A stretch of 64,000 bases of DNA from Cristatella mucedo (GCA_009760855.2 WPIO01000043.1:2754501-2818500); one strand, 5' to 3'; shown: positions 24,975-35,975, counted from the first letter of the stretch. Numbers and translations: made by a program. Notes: generated by a model from the sequence alone, not told the origin.

Positions 24975-25790
24975 CTATTGAAACGTGTGCACGGCACTAA
25001 CAAGACTTAAGTAAGCAGCAAATCCATTTTGATTAGATCTGACAAAATATGTAAAAGATTTCATGCTCATGTGGCCTAGTCTATTGTGTCAACCAAGTCA
25101 ATCTGCTTCGCAGTAAGTATTTTTTGCAGCAGTGCTATCATCAAACATCAATGTCAATCGTTGACAGTGGAATGGCCTTATCAAATATTGTACCCTAGAG
25201 TAGGCGGACCCACTGATATTCGATATGTCGGGCTGGGTGTCGCCTTGCCCCGGAAGGGTAAAGCCTGGGGTCAGCTCCCAGAGTTCAGAGGACTGGAACT
25301 GGGTACGACGTGCTCGCTCTCTCTCGGCGGAAGCTCTCGACGGTGTTGGACGTCCATTCCGTCTACCGCAGAGTACTTAGCTAGCTGGGTCTTGGACGGC
25401 CTACGTTTGTACTGGTAAAACGGAGTCCTGCGACGGTGCGACTGTGGAAGCCGACTGAGCACTAACACGTTTTTCCACGCTTGCGGCGTCATCCCGCTCC
25501 CCTTTAGTTTACCTTGTATAGGACCTTCCTCTGTAGGCTTGTTTAGTGCCCTCCTTTGTATAGCGCATGCCTGTGTATTATATAAAGTGTTGTGTACCCG
25601 ATCGATCACGCGTGAACCACTGTTACCAGTGGGCCCGGCGTAACGACCCAGAACGGACATAGATAGTAGCGAGCCATAGTGGGAGTTAGCCGCTGGCCCC
25701 TTGAACTCGGTTACAATATTAGTCGCAAGGTTTTTAAAATATCCATAAAAACTTTTGAAAGCAATCTCATTCTATCTTATACATGTATGC
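24975..25790. repeat. Duplicated segment, copy 2 (split by a solo LTR)
   Basis: Homologous to 23122-23402; interrupted at 25188/25716 by a 527-bp LTR. Removing the LTR and one ATAT restores collinearity with copy 1. Confidence 0.85.
25189..25715 (+). mobile_element. Solo LTR of the CsRn1-like Ty3 element
   Basis: Starts TGTACCCTAGAG and ends CTCGGTTACA (canonical TG...CA), 527 bp, and is flanked by ATAT at 25185-25188 and 25716-25719. It matches in reverse the LTR at 57456-58055 of the minus-strand element: for example gatcgatca, cacagcacattatataata and the agagcttc/cgtcgaga block. GC content is higher than its surroundings. The open frames in it are LTR sequence, not genes. It arose by recombination between two LTRs of a full element, inside intron 2 of the transporter gene. 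Confidence 0.88.
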
Positions 25791-27384
25791 ATTAGTTTAA
25801 AATATCCGGGCATAGAGTGTTAATTATTAAATCGATGCTTCAGTTGCTGAATTACTTGCCCCAAACAAAAAATATGTATTCTCAATAGAAAAAATTTAAT
25901 ATATATTTAGTTTATTAAGGTTATGGGTATATAATTAGAGTAAAAGAAATTGAAGGAACCATCCAATGTTCTAGGACTAGAAATTTAGAGATTCATTTCA
26001 GCTGATTTTGAGGGTGGTAGTTTAAACAGACCCACAGTAACAAATTCAAATACATACGAAAAGTAAAGGTCTCAAGGGCAATCAATTATTTTCCACTTGC
26101 TGCTTATATGTTGATAATCTCGATTTTTGAAAGAGGTGGTGAGTTTAGTAAAGAGAAAGACGTTAAATAATTGAGGTAAGCTTGAAAAAGGAAAGTATAT
26201 CGTTTTTGCATGATGATAATGTCTGGTAGCTTCAGGGAAATCCTAACTGCAGATGCAAAGTCTAAGAATCGCGTGTTATCTTGAAAATCGACTTTTTTAA
26301 TAAATAGCAATTTTTAAAATTGATTATAAATTACAGACGAATATAAATTCGAAACGTCAAATAATTGACATACTTTTTCACGCGGAACTCTGAAGAGAAA
26401 TCTGCTGTCTTGGTTTTCTGGTGGGTACTTTACGGTATCTTTATGGTTCATAGAAAAAAATGGTTTTCGAAGGAACCACATTTTTATTTACTCCTTAGAA
26501 GTAAATAATCCTGACTATTAATATTATGTAAAAATCTCGCTAAATTTATTAGCAATAACTTATTTATATGGCACCCTCTAAGAACTAATACATTTTTTTT
26601 GGGAGTTTAAAGATTTTGCAAGCAAAGCTTGACTGAATTATTGTGGGCGTGTCATCGCCATCACGTTTTTCGACCCCTGCCGACGTTCTGTTTGCCCAAC
26701 GGACGCGAAGCTACCCGGCACGTGACGTGTTCCTTGCCGCACAATTCACTTTCTACCTGTGCGTCGGCTTGTAAGCATGCAATCGTCTCTCTTCTCTCTC
26801 TTAACACCACGTGCTCTGGAAGAGCAAGCACGACGGTTGCTATCAGTACGTACGCTTGCTCGCTTGCTTTGCCTGAATGCGATATAATACAGCCGTCGTC
26901 GACAAGGCAACAACTCGCTAGAGGGGGCTTGGTTGTTCGTCACGCTGCCACATTCTAGTCATATTAGTGGTCATAAAGCTTTGACATGCACTTAGTGAAT
27001 ACACAGATATGGTTAGTAGCAGCAAGCTCAGTTTCAGCATGCCTTATTAGACCTAGGAATGAATAGATAAGGATGTCAAATGGGTGTATTGATGACAGTC
27101 ACAGACACATACAGGACTGATTCATCGTTAAGCCAACACTAAGATACGATGCACCTACCGGTACACAAATGACGAAAGGCAGACGCTGAGGGCGCATTCA
27201 ATACTGTTGTATTCCGCCGACGCTCGTGGTATTACACCACAAGCTGTTCCCCCCTCAGTCCTGTATCCCACTATCTGCTCCCGTCCTGCAAGTGAACCTG
27301 CAGCCTCTTAAAACATCACACATTCAACCATAATCCCATTTAACTCATTAACCGATAAAACCATGAGCCCACAATAAGCCATTG
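25791..27384. other. Intron 2 sequence, nothing assigned
   Basis: AT-rich to 26590; the 26630-26950 part is more GC-rich and open on the plus strand (109 codons), but it resembles no family I know and has no splice-site support. No LINE/SINE blocks recognised. Confidence 0.4.
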
Positions 27385-28174
27385 CCACGTAACCTCGGCT
27401 TACGAGTTTATTTTGCTTGGTGCTGGAGCTTGTAACTAAACTGCTCGTACGTCAAGTCAATTTTCCCGATTGAAATATAATAAATCCGTTCCGGACCCCC
27501 AAAAAAAAACTGCGATATTTTTTACAAGTTTAAAACAATATACTTATCAATAAGGCAATTTTTTAAACAATGCAATAGCATGTCTTTCCATAAACGGGTT
27601 TCATTAATCCGAATTCACAGATGTAAATTGGAGATCGGACGACTTAAAGATGCTAACTGAGTTAGAGGAAAAATACCGAAATTAATATTTGTTTGCCCTT
27701 TTGCCGGGCTTTCCTCGTTATTGGTTTATTGGCTGGGTCTTTACTTGGACACCCCGATTGTTATCGGCAATGCGATGAACTCGAACACGATGATATTGCC
27801 TAAAATGCAGTGCGTACTTAGCTGCTTCTGCCGTAGTCAGATATCAAACCCAAGTCCGGCGATCTTGTGGGTTCAAGCACCACGCCGGCACGCTCGATTC
27901 TGACTGGTAGTGAATCAACAGGCATGTGCTTGGCGGCATACCCGGTTCGTAGGGCAACAATGTCTTGCAGCGAAACTTCCTTAGCTAGCCTAACCTTATC
28001 GGTCCGAGTATCCACATGCAGTGTAACGTTCGCTGCATCAACTAGCAGTGGAAGCTGGCTCGTAATCTGAATTTTAGCTCGCAACTCAAAGCAAAACATC
28101 GGCATACAGGCTCAATATCTCGTATCTTGAAACTCTCGTATGTCGAGACACTCGTAAGCCGAGGTACCACTGTA
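27385..28174. mobile_element. Short inverted-repeat DNA transposon-like element
   Basis: CCTCGGCTTACGAGT at 27393-27407 is repeated in inverse at 28150-28164, and the right end finishes TACAGTGGTACCTCGG (read inward, 28174 leftward). Sub-terminal CTCGTA motifs recur on both sides, with a CCGTTCCGG block near 27487. This end structure is typical of Tc1/mariner-like non-autonomous elements with a TA target, but that class is my inference. The interior carries a 95-codon minus frame (28105-27818) resembling no transposase I know. Located 80 bp beyond exon 2 in intron 2. Confidence 0.6.
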
Positions 28175-28253
28175 TCAGGTTCTACTTTCAGAAGGCAGGA
28201 AGTTATGACGAGTGCAAGACAGTTCTGCATTACGGAGACCGCTTGTCTCTTAC

Positions 28254-28349
28254 CAGTTTTCCATATATTGGAGCCACAATAAAAATAACCAGCTGATAAA
28301 TTCCAAAGATAAAGCCGATTTCCCAGTCCGAAGCGCCTTTAGCGGATGC
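28254..28349 (-). CDS. SLC18B1: SLC18B1-like transporter, exon 2
   Basis: Encodes residues 88-119 (32 codons). It opens with ASAKGAS, the loop after TM1, which matches the KKGAS loop of SLC18B1, then TM2 around GFIFGIYQLVIF and a YGKL end equivalent to the start of MFS motif A. Acceptor is tgtag|GCA and donor CTG|gtaaga; both sides are phase 0 and fit exons 1 and 3. The next intron, 8579 bp, begins 80 bp before the right end of an inverted-repeat element and also carries a solo LTR, several LINE-A pieces and both SINE families. This exon is too short to stand out as an open frame on its own; the joined protein supports it. Confidence 0.85.
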
Positions 28350-28492
28350 CTACAAATATAGAACACAGCGATAGATTAGCTGACTTCATAGCTAAAGGAG
28401 CAGCAAAAAGTCAACTATCCGGTTGGATTACGACGGGCAATCGTACTCGTGAATAAGAAACTCCACAAACGAACGAAAGCTTATATTCTCAC

Positions 28493-28753
28493 CTCCTTCG
28501 GGAAGAATGGTGCGATGGTAGAAGAAGCTAAATAGGAGCAGAAGTTCGAGAGTGTCAGTGTGAGTATTAGCATCTTGTGTTTACCAGTGAGATGACTTTT
28601 TGGCTTTCCATTATCTTCATCGTGGATCGTAACATTCCGGTCTTCACAGTTCGGCTCCTTGCTAACTGCTGAACTTTTAAGCTTTAAATCCTCCGAGTTT
28701 GAAAGACAAGCTTCGCTCTTCACAAGCTCACGATCGCAAGCAAAGATTGTCAT
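28493..28753 (-). CDS. SLC18B1: SLC18B1-like transporter, exon 1 (start codon)
   Basis: First coding exon of a major facilitator superfamily transporter of the vesicular amine/polyamine type (SLC18B1 in vertebrates, a proton-coupled exporter of vesicle membranes). It encodes residues 1-87: a polar N-terminal tail, then TM1 at about 61-82, ending in APFFPKE, which matches the end of TM1 in vertebrate SLC18B1. The ATG at 28753-28751 is preceded directly by an in-frame TAA, so it is the first possible Met in this exon; its context is poor (T at -3). The exon ends at GAG|gtgaga, phase 0. It joins to exon 2 across a 143-bp intron. The promoter and any 5' non-coding exon were not identified. Family assignment rests on the ordered match of all five exons. 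Confidence 0.85.
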
Positions 28754-30439
28754 TTAAGTAAAGCGGCTCTTGAATCCACGACTGTTAGAAGAAGACTCTT
28801 ACATCAAGTCTACGAATAATGCTCTCTCTGTGAACTATGTCAGCAGCTCCTTGCTGTATTATATGGGCAATGAGCATACCGAAAATCACCTGCCATCATA
28901 TTTAAACATCCAATACCTTTGATTGGGCCTGTCGTTGCAGCCTACGGGTTTCTGTGTACACATGCGATGAGATGATGCACCATAGTCTAGTGTGGCAGTC
29001 GATTTGAGACTGGTGCTATGGTTAGCAAAGGTTTGTATACCTTGCAAATTTGAAAGCTCCATTATGCAGAAGTAATCAGCCGTGACAGAAATAGCCGGTA
29101 GCCTGGAGTTTGTTAAATTTATTTGAGTACATTATTATATCTTTGACTGTTTCCATCATTTGTATAGCTTTAAAAAATCCATTAAATGGCGTGGCAACAC
29201 ACAAGTGTTACTTACTTTCATTCGGATGGTTTTGTTATTTGCAACATAAGAGCATTTACAAATGTAAAGAAACTCTAGTCATTTCAAAACAGCATTGGTT
29301 AATATATACGATTTATTTCTTCATTCTATTGGCATGAAAGTCTATTCCACCTGTGCCTAACCTGTTTAATCTATCAGCCTGGCAATATTTTGCCTTTCAA
29401 TAATTATCTCTGAAAACATTGAAAATATTTCTTCGAAATGCCGACCATGTAGTGTTTCTGAGGCTTAGACCATCGATCATTGAATTGTAAGTCCTCATAT
29501 TTAACAGCAATGAGCTGGGTGGCAAAACTAAACTGAAAAGCTAATCGAATATTCTTAATCACCTGAGGCTTATAAGCAGCGAGGAATTTAATTAAATATG
29601 AAGCAAGATTATTAGTGTATTTAACCGCTGAGCTCGTATTGATATATATATAGACTGACCGTAGTAACTTTTTGAGTTACTTTTTGAATGTAGAGGTAAA
29701 TTGGTTCGTTACTTGCCTAGCGGAACTTAAATAAAAAAATTGTGATGGTAAAGAAATGTTTCCGACACCAATTGTATCTTCAGCCATGCTATACGTGCAC
29801 TTTGTAGTGATGCCGATATTTGGCGTAGCATTCGTCTCTACCGGAATGATTATTAATGGCTCTTCCGCTTTGTTTCGTGACCTAGTTATGCTCACCCTGA
29901 AATCTAAGTTTCCGAAAAAATTTCAGCCCCGGAAGAGCATGCTCAATGCAAGTGGGATGCATTAGCCGTACTAGACAAACTAGTCGCTGCTTGCAACAAG
30001 ATTCATCCGATAGGCTTGAAAGGTATATCAGCTGGAACTATTACCAGCCAATACCGAAGGAGAAAGCAAATCACAGCGGACATTTGACAATACAAGATAT
30101 TATGCGATATAGCAAGAGTCTATAAGGATTTATTCCCGTATTTCGCTGGAGGTATTGTCTGTAGGGCGAGTGAATGAAAGGGGGGCACTCTTTGCCAATC
30201 CGACAGTATCACCGGCGAAAATATGGAGAACGTGGTAGCTCTGGTCAGTTTTGGCCACAGCTGCTACCTGATTAACCATACCAGTAGCAAGATATAGCTG
30301 GGTAGCTGCTGCAATGAAGGAGCGTGTCGACAAATTATCACAATTCATACTAATCGATACTAGTTAGGCTAAATCAACGAAAAAAGCGTTGCCATCCTTA
30401 AATATCTAGCTAATATGTAGTGCAATACAAAGTAATTTA
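28754..30439. other. 5' side of the transporter gene, unassigned
   Basis: Should contain the 5' untranslated region and promoter of the SLC18B1-like gene, but I cannot place a start site. Two minus-strand open stretches (29895-29677 and 30348-30130, 72 codons each) have protein-like composition but match no family I recognise. Confidence 0.35.
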
Positions 30440-30800
30440 TCATCGTCTGTAACTCCACAAACTATGAAGACGATATGAGTGTTACGCAGGAGAGTAGAAT
30501 GTAGCACACTCAGAGCCTGAGCCGCTTTCGGTACGAATTCTGTAGCTAAGACTTCGTCACACGCAACAAAGAGAAAGTAGGGAGCATAGCAGAGTCAGGA
30601 GAGCGGTTAAGGTAGTGAATGGCATGGAAGTAGCAGCTCATGACCACTCAAAAGTGTGTGCCATTGTCGGCATCAGGAGAGTAGTTGTCGTTTCGTAAGA
30701 ATCGTGGAAGCGAGTTCCACAGTCAATGACCTGCAGAGCTAAAGCTTGGCCGAAAACGTTCTTTAAGACGAGGAGTGGATCTAAGCATTAGAAAAGTTGT
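30440..30800 (-). mobile_element. LINE-B 3' end
   Basis: Starts gtctgtaactccacaaacta and passes gtgttacgcaggagagtaga, cagagcctgagccgctttcg, cacgcaacaaagagaaagta and tggaagcgagttccacagtc, in LINE-B 3' order. 5' truncated near 30800. Confidence 0.75.
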
Positions 30801-30884
30801 TAGAAAGCTTGGTTAAATGGCCAATAATTCTTAAAAAAAATTGTGAACGCATACCTGCAGGGAGAAAAATAATCGTAGCTGATT

Positions 30885-31045
30885 AAACAGCCTCTTTTTG
30901 TATAGCGACAGAAGAGCCTTTACGGCTATCACCACTGCTTGCAGTGGCGATAAAGAATCGCCCACCGCAGGAATCGAACCCACGACCTCGGGACTCAGGT
31001 CGTGAAAGCAACCGCCTTACCTAGTGTGCCACTACAGCTCACTCG
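30885..31045 (-). mobile_element. SINE1, best-preserved copy
   Basis: Minus-oriented. Head at right: ctgtagtggcacactaggta (A-box side, about 31010-31040), an 8-bp palindromic arm (CACGACCT/AGGTCGTG), and the B box GGTTCGATTCC at 30980-30970. Body: three perfect hairpins, GGCGAT/ATCGCC (30946-30962), CCACTGC/GCAGTGG (30932-30947) and AGCC/GGCT (30915-30927). These are followed by the agaggctg tail. A tRNA-derived short interspersed element transcribed by RNA polymerase III is the natural reading. Confidence 0.8.
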
Positions 31046-31049
31046 TGGA

Positions 31050-31860
31050 TCCTCTGAATTGTGTGGTACCTCAGGGCTTCGTGCGTGGTGAGGACCATTT
31101 TACGGTTTATACGCCCCATCTTGCTGATGTGAGTGCTATGCACAATCGAGGCTTAAACGCCCGTACCGGATGTTTTGACGATATTTGAAGATAAATAGAT
31201 GACAAATCTCCTCCATTCACACGCGGGAAAATCATTTTACTGCTTACGGGCAAACCAAGTGTGATTCGCAAATTAGAAACCTTAACGGTCACTGTCGACT
31301 CTGCCAGCATACTTCTAGTTTCATCTGCAGGAAATCTAGATGCTCTCCTCCAACGGGACCTTTAACTAGAAGATTACATCAGCTAGGCAATCTTGTTGTC
31401 CTTCTTTCAACTGCAGAACTTTGCTAACACTCAGGTTTGTATAAAGAGGGTAACTACTCTCACACTCGTCCAACCAATTTTTACTTCCGGCGTTGACTTC
31501 TGTAACTCACTCCACTTAGACTACAGGCAGGTGCAATTAATTCCTTACAGCTATTGCAAATAGCAGCAAATTGGCATGCATATCATTATCATCACAGTTG
31601 CCAAATCACACAGTTTCACACCTACGCTCTGTCTTCAAATCATGCAGAATACATATTTCAAGATTCTGTCGCTTACTTTTAGATCTCTTTAGTTTCTGGC
31701 TTCAGTCTAATTAAAAGACCTACTCACCAACCATGTGAAAAATTGTATAAACCATTACTTTGACTACAATATATAAGCCAAAGCTTGAAATAGCCAAAGC
31801 ATTTGTTGAGATACGGTTTTTAGTTCGTCTACTCCAAAATTTGAAAGTAATAATCACAAT
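31050..31860 (+). mobile_element. LINE-A copy, RT palm onward, strongly decayed
   Basis: tgtgtggtacctcagggctt (YGVPQG) is followed by gtttatacgccccatcttgc (VYTLPLAD), the LVMGKPSVI-like gggcaaaccaagtgtgattc, and later C-terminal blocks to about 31730; the rest is barely recognisable. No usable frame. Confidence 0.6.
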
Positions 31861-32075
31861 AATAATAATAATAATAATAATATACTCGATAAAGTGCCCT
31901 CAGAAAACTTAATCGCATTCTAGGCTCTTTACACTTGCTTCAAAGGAAGTACGATTGAATAGTTATTGGTAGCATGCTCAATAAACGAAACAGAAATAAC
32001 TTGGCTAGAGGTGACTTGGACAGTTTTAGCATGAAAAAGTGGTTAGTGGCAGCATGCAACGGTTTTAGCACGCAT
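31860..32075 (-). mobile_element. LINE-A 3' end, outer copy of a nested pair (left part)
   Basis: (AAT)n, then hairpin and 3' non-coding blocks up to ggttttagcacgcat at 32075, where a new (AAT)-poor LINE-A 3' end begins. The missing C-terminal part appears at 33720-34160. Confidence 0.65.
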
Positions 32076-33715
32076 ACTAATAGCAATAATACACATGATG
32101 AAGCGCCCTCAGAGAACTCAATTCAATTCTAGTCGGTTTACCTTTGCTGCAAAGGAAACACGATCAAATTTTGAGTGGTACTTTAATTGATAAACAACGT
32201 TAATGACACAGTTAGAGGTGACAGGCACAGGGTCAGCATGCATGTGTAGATAGTGGCAGCATGAATCAGTTTCGGCACAGATAAGCATGAAAGAAATGAA
32301 TCACAGAGACCTACTAAATAGTGTAATAAATAGGTGAGTTTTAAATTTCTTATAAAGCGCCGTCAAGTGGGGAGATTTTGAAAAGGAAGTAGGAGTGAAT
32401 TTCAAACTTAGGGAACATACGAACTAAAGGCAGGGTCTCCAAAGGATTTGAGGTTTGTGTGAGGTATAGGTAAACAGTTAGACTCCGAAAGCGGGCGGTA
32501 CAATGCTTTGCCTGATGGGGGAGTAGATCTGATACGTAGGCTAGAGTCATAGAATGAAAGGACCTAAACGTGAGCGCCAAAACATTAAAGTCGATCCGTT
32601 GCTTGACTAGTAGCCAGTAAAGTTCCACCAGAAGCTGTGTGATGTGGCAACAGGGAAGCCAAGGGCAGACAACCCTAGATGAAGAGTTTTGCATCAGCTG
32701 CGAGTGACTGCTCGCACTCGTAGGTAGACCATCAAGCCATGAGTTATAGAAGTCAAAACAAGATGTCACAGATGCACCGATCAACTTTGATGTGACATCC
32801 TTGTCTAAACAAGCCTGAATTTGAGCTATTTTGTGTAGCTGAATGAAGGTAGACCTGATTGTAGAGCTAATGTGGTCGTCTAATGAAGCTCACTTCGGAA
32901 CAAAACACAGCTTAGGTGCATATTCAGCAGGAGATAAGCTGGCACAACCGATTTTGAGCCTTAGCTTTTTCAACTTCTGAATCAGTCTCGGTTTGCCCAT
33001 AACTATTAGGTTATTTGCATCACCATTCAATTGAAGAAAACTTGCTTCCATCCATGTGCGAATGTTGTCAATACATGCTACGAGAAAGTTGAGAGAGTTC
33101 GACGTGGGCGAATGCTGGATGAGATCAAAGCAGAGGTACAACTGTCATCCGCATAGAAGTGAAAGCCTAGATTATGCTTTGAAATCACATCGGCAAGAGG
33201 GATAGTATAAACCACATATAGAACCAGACCAAGCACGGAGCCCTGACTTACTTCGTACGTCAGAGGTACCTCGTACGATTTTTGTCCATTCACATCACTA
33301 CTCTGGAGTTTCCCAATTAGATTAGACCTGAACCATTGCAGAACAGTGCCAGTGATGCCTATGCGAGATTAGAGGCTTTTAATAAGGGCTTAATGATCGA
33401 TAGTACCAAAAGCTTCCAAAAAATTGAGCAACCAAGCAGAGATACTCTTTCCACGTCTGCATTTCTAAGTAGGTCGTTGCAAACCCGATGTAACGCCGAC
33501 TCTCGGAGTGATAAGCTCCGAAGACAGACTGGAACTAACTAGCAAGGTCTGAAGTTTCAACGTAAGAGTGCAGCTGGCCTACCTCGACTTGTTCCCGTGT
33601 CTTCGACCGGAATGGCAGAAGGGAGACTGGGCCGTAGTTTGTAAAGTACTTTTGTCCTATTTTAAGCACAGAAAGAATGCATGACAAGGACCCGGTAAAT
33701 GGCGTCATAAAAAGA
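32076..33715 (-). mobile_element. LINE-A copy, inner copy of a nested pair
   Basis: Complete run on the minus strand: tail and hairpin at 32085-32140, C-terminal frame 32784-32350, LVMGKPRLIQ region near 33000, palm box FHFYADD near 33160 followed by a frameshift, VPLTYEVSQGSVLGLVL near 33270-33200, and RT start blocks to about 33640. Degenerate, with several frameshifts. Confidence 0.7.
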
Positions 33716-34165
33716 TGCATTACTAGCTTCTTTTAAACGTGGAAATATCGGGAGATGTCGTTGCCCAGGTCGGAAGTGATTTCCAGGCTTTGGGAGCATA
33801 CCACCTAATGGCACACTCTCCAAAGGATTTGAGGTTTGCACAAGGTGTGGGTAAACTGGTGCAATCCAAAAAGTGGGTGGTAAGATGCTTCGTCTGGTGG
33901 GTGAATTGCTCTAATAGGATAGCTTGAGCCACAGAATTAACAGAGAGTGAGTGACTAAGCCTTGAAGTACATTATTTGCTTGACTGAGACTCAGTTCAGG
34001 TTGGCCACACGGGGTAAAATGTTTCAACTGCGACCGTCACGGCAGAAAAAGCTCAGCTGGAGAGTTTTGCACCAGCTGTAACAGCCTGATCGCTCAGGCC
34101 GGTAGGCCAGCACGAAGCAAAGATTTCAGTTCACTAGACTAGCTCAAGTTAGACGTCCAGCTCCA
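33716..34165 (-). mobile_element. LINE-A C-terminal piece, outer copy (right part)
   Basis: ttcttttaaacgtggaaata, ggcacactctccaaaggatt and ggtaggccag blocks encode the last third of the LINE-A protein on the minus strand (for example LKSFGECAIRWYAPKAWKSL). Continues the copy interrupted at 32075; about 60 bp at the junction are missing or unrecognisable. Confidence 0.6.
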
Positions 34166-35716
34166 GCCAGTTCATTAGAAGTTTTATGTCCATAGGTAAA
34201 ATCATGCCGCAGTTTTCAAGGATAGCATTTTTATTTGTTATTGTTAGGTTTAGATTCATGATTTATTAGATTCATGTTTAGACTCATTTTGCCACTAGGT
34301 ATTAGCAGTACCCATCTGTAGAGCCATCACCATTTCACGGCCCCAGCCATCGCCGAAGTTTGACGTACATAGCTGACAAGTAACCAAAGATTCGGCTCGA
34401 CAATTTCGTCGTTTCACCATTACCACTGTGGTGGCGGTTATGCAATTACGAGGTGAGCTTCCTGCAGCCAATTTCTGTTTTATTTGCAAAAATCAAAGTC
34501 AAAGCGGCAAATATCGATTGAACTTGCATTTACTGCATCAAACATTTGAAACATTCCCACGATTAAACAGCTGGCTGACTGAGCATGTAAAAACATCCAT
34601 TTCAAGTAAGAAATAAAGCTTTTGTGTTAATTTTAATCAACTATCCACGATTCCGCGCCTACACAACACACTGTGACGATTCATTGCAGACCAGCCAAAT
34701 GTGACAACAAAATTTAAAATTACAACCTTGCAGCCACGTATTCAGAGCCGAAACTTTGTAAAAACTATCTTGCAATTGGTTCTTGACTTGGAGGCAGAGC
34801 TAGCGGAATGAAATTCCTGATTGCTAAGTAACAATTTCTCAGCTATTTTGTTACGTATACTCGAAGTCGACACTAAGGTGACGGTTTAAGAACATACCAC
34901 ATTAGTCCGATAGTCAATTTATACTCTGGGGTGTAATTAATAGAACAATGCATTAGAAATTAAGTTGCATACGTGTAAACTCTTCCGAACGAAGCAAAAA
35001 TCAATTACCTGAGCCATGGCTCAGATAGGAAATAGGCAGCTATAAATCTACAAATAGTAATTATAATGAACCCTTATTCAGACTTTACTTGTGCCCCGTC
35101 TTTTGTAACCTTAGTTGATCTCTGCAGACGCATTAGGATAACTTGGGCATCTCTTTGTCAAGTGCATGCAGGTTTGTTTAAAGTATGTCATTTTAACTTT
35201 TAAATTGCAGAACTCAACCAATAATTCAAGAATCGGAGTCAAATTTGCAAAGCTAAATAACTTTCAAGTGAATGGCATAACATAAGCTTACTTTTTACTC
35301 CTTTAAAAAGCTATGGGTAACAACCTGCCGATTAATTTAAAAAAGCTTCAGGACAATAATAGGCGAAATGCATAAAAAGACCATTTGAAAGAAAATCTAA
35401 AATAAACGTCGTTGAACTCGTCTTTTAAATTTCCAGCCTTATAAGTTATAAAACTTGCGAAAAAGGTTACGGCTGGACAAGAATTACTTATTCTTGATTA
35501 GTTAAATAAATCCTGAATGAGTGAATTAGTGCTGAACTTAAGTAAGTAGGAAGATTAGGGATTTATATGTCATAATGATGCTGTGACACGTCAGAAAACA
35601 GTAGATAATGAGGTTCAGCTTAAGAAGTCTCAGTTTAACCCGGATCTCTATTATCTGTTACTCAAACTCTCCAAGACACTTTGACGGTCTAATAAATAAA
35701 TAATAGTAAATGCTTG
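34166..35716. other. No recognised feature
   Basis: AT-rich, no LINE/SINE blocks. The opposed open frames at 34295-34489 and 34428-34616 look like chance. Confidence 0.45.
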
Positions 35717-35975
35717 CTGATTTAACAGCCTTTTTTCGATAGCTACACAAACGCCTTTACATTTACAGCAAATGTAAAGCGCTTAGAGAGAGATTGAGTT
35801 CTCTGAGGGCGCTTTATCAAGTGAATTATTATTATTATTATTATTATTATTTACAGCTGTCAAAATCGCTTGCTGCAGTGATTAAGGATCACCATGCGCA
35901 GGATCTAAACCTACGACCTCGGGACCGAGATCGTGAAAAGCAACCGCTTTGCCTAGTGAGCCATCATGACTCAAT
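35717..35975 (-). mobile_element. SINE1 copy split by a LINE-A tail
   Basis: SINE1 3' side (gatttaacagcctttttt) at 35718-35755, then a foreign LINE-A tail, then the rest of SINE1 from 35856: agctgtcaaaatcgcttgct, cctacgacctcgggaccgag and gcctagtgagccatcatgac. The palindromic arm CGACCTCGG..CCGAG is kept. An (ATTT)n-like tail lies at 35690-35710. Confidence 0.75.
35762..35849 (+). mobile_element. LINE-A 3'-tail-only insertion
   Basis: 88 bp consisting only of the last LINE-A non-coding bases, the AAGCGC...GCGCTT hairpin and (ATT)8. Flanked by TTTACA at 35756-35761 and 35850-35855, a likely target-site duplication. Plus orientation, inside a minus SINE1. Confidence 0.82.

Noticed and set aside
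25086-25660. 110- and 129-codon frames around 25.1-25.7 kb
   Set aside because: They lie within the solo LTR; LTR sequence and its copy at 57.5-58.1 kb explain them.
26629-26958. 109-codon plus-strand frame in intron 2
   Set aside because: No recognisable domain, no splice-site or transcript support; the GC-rich patch explains the lack of stops.
30945-31045. Functional tRNA gene
   Set aside because: B box is good, but there is no proper acceptor stem or anticodon arm, and the sequence recurs as a dispersed repeat with a common body; a SINE head explains it.
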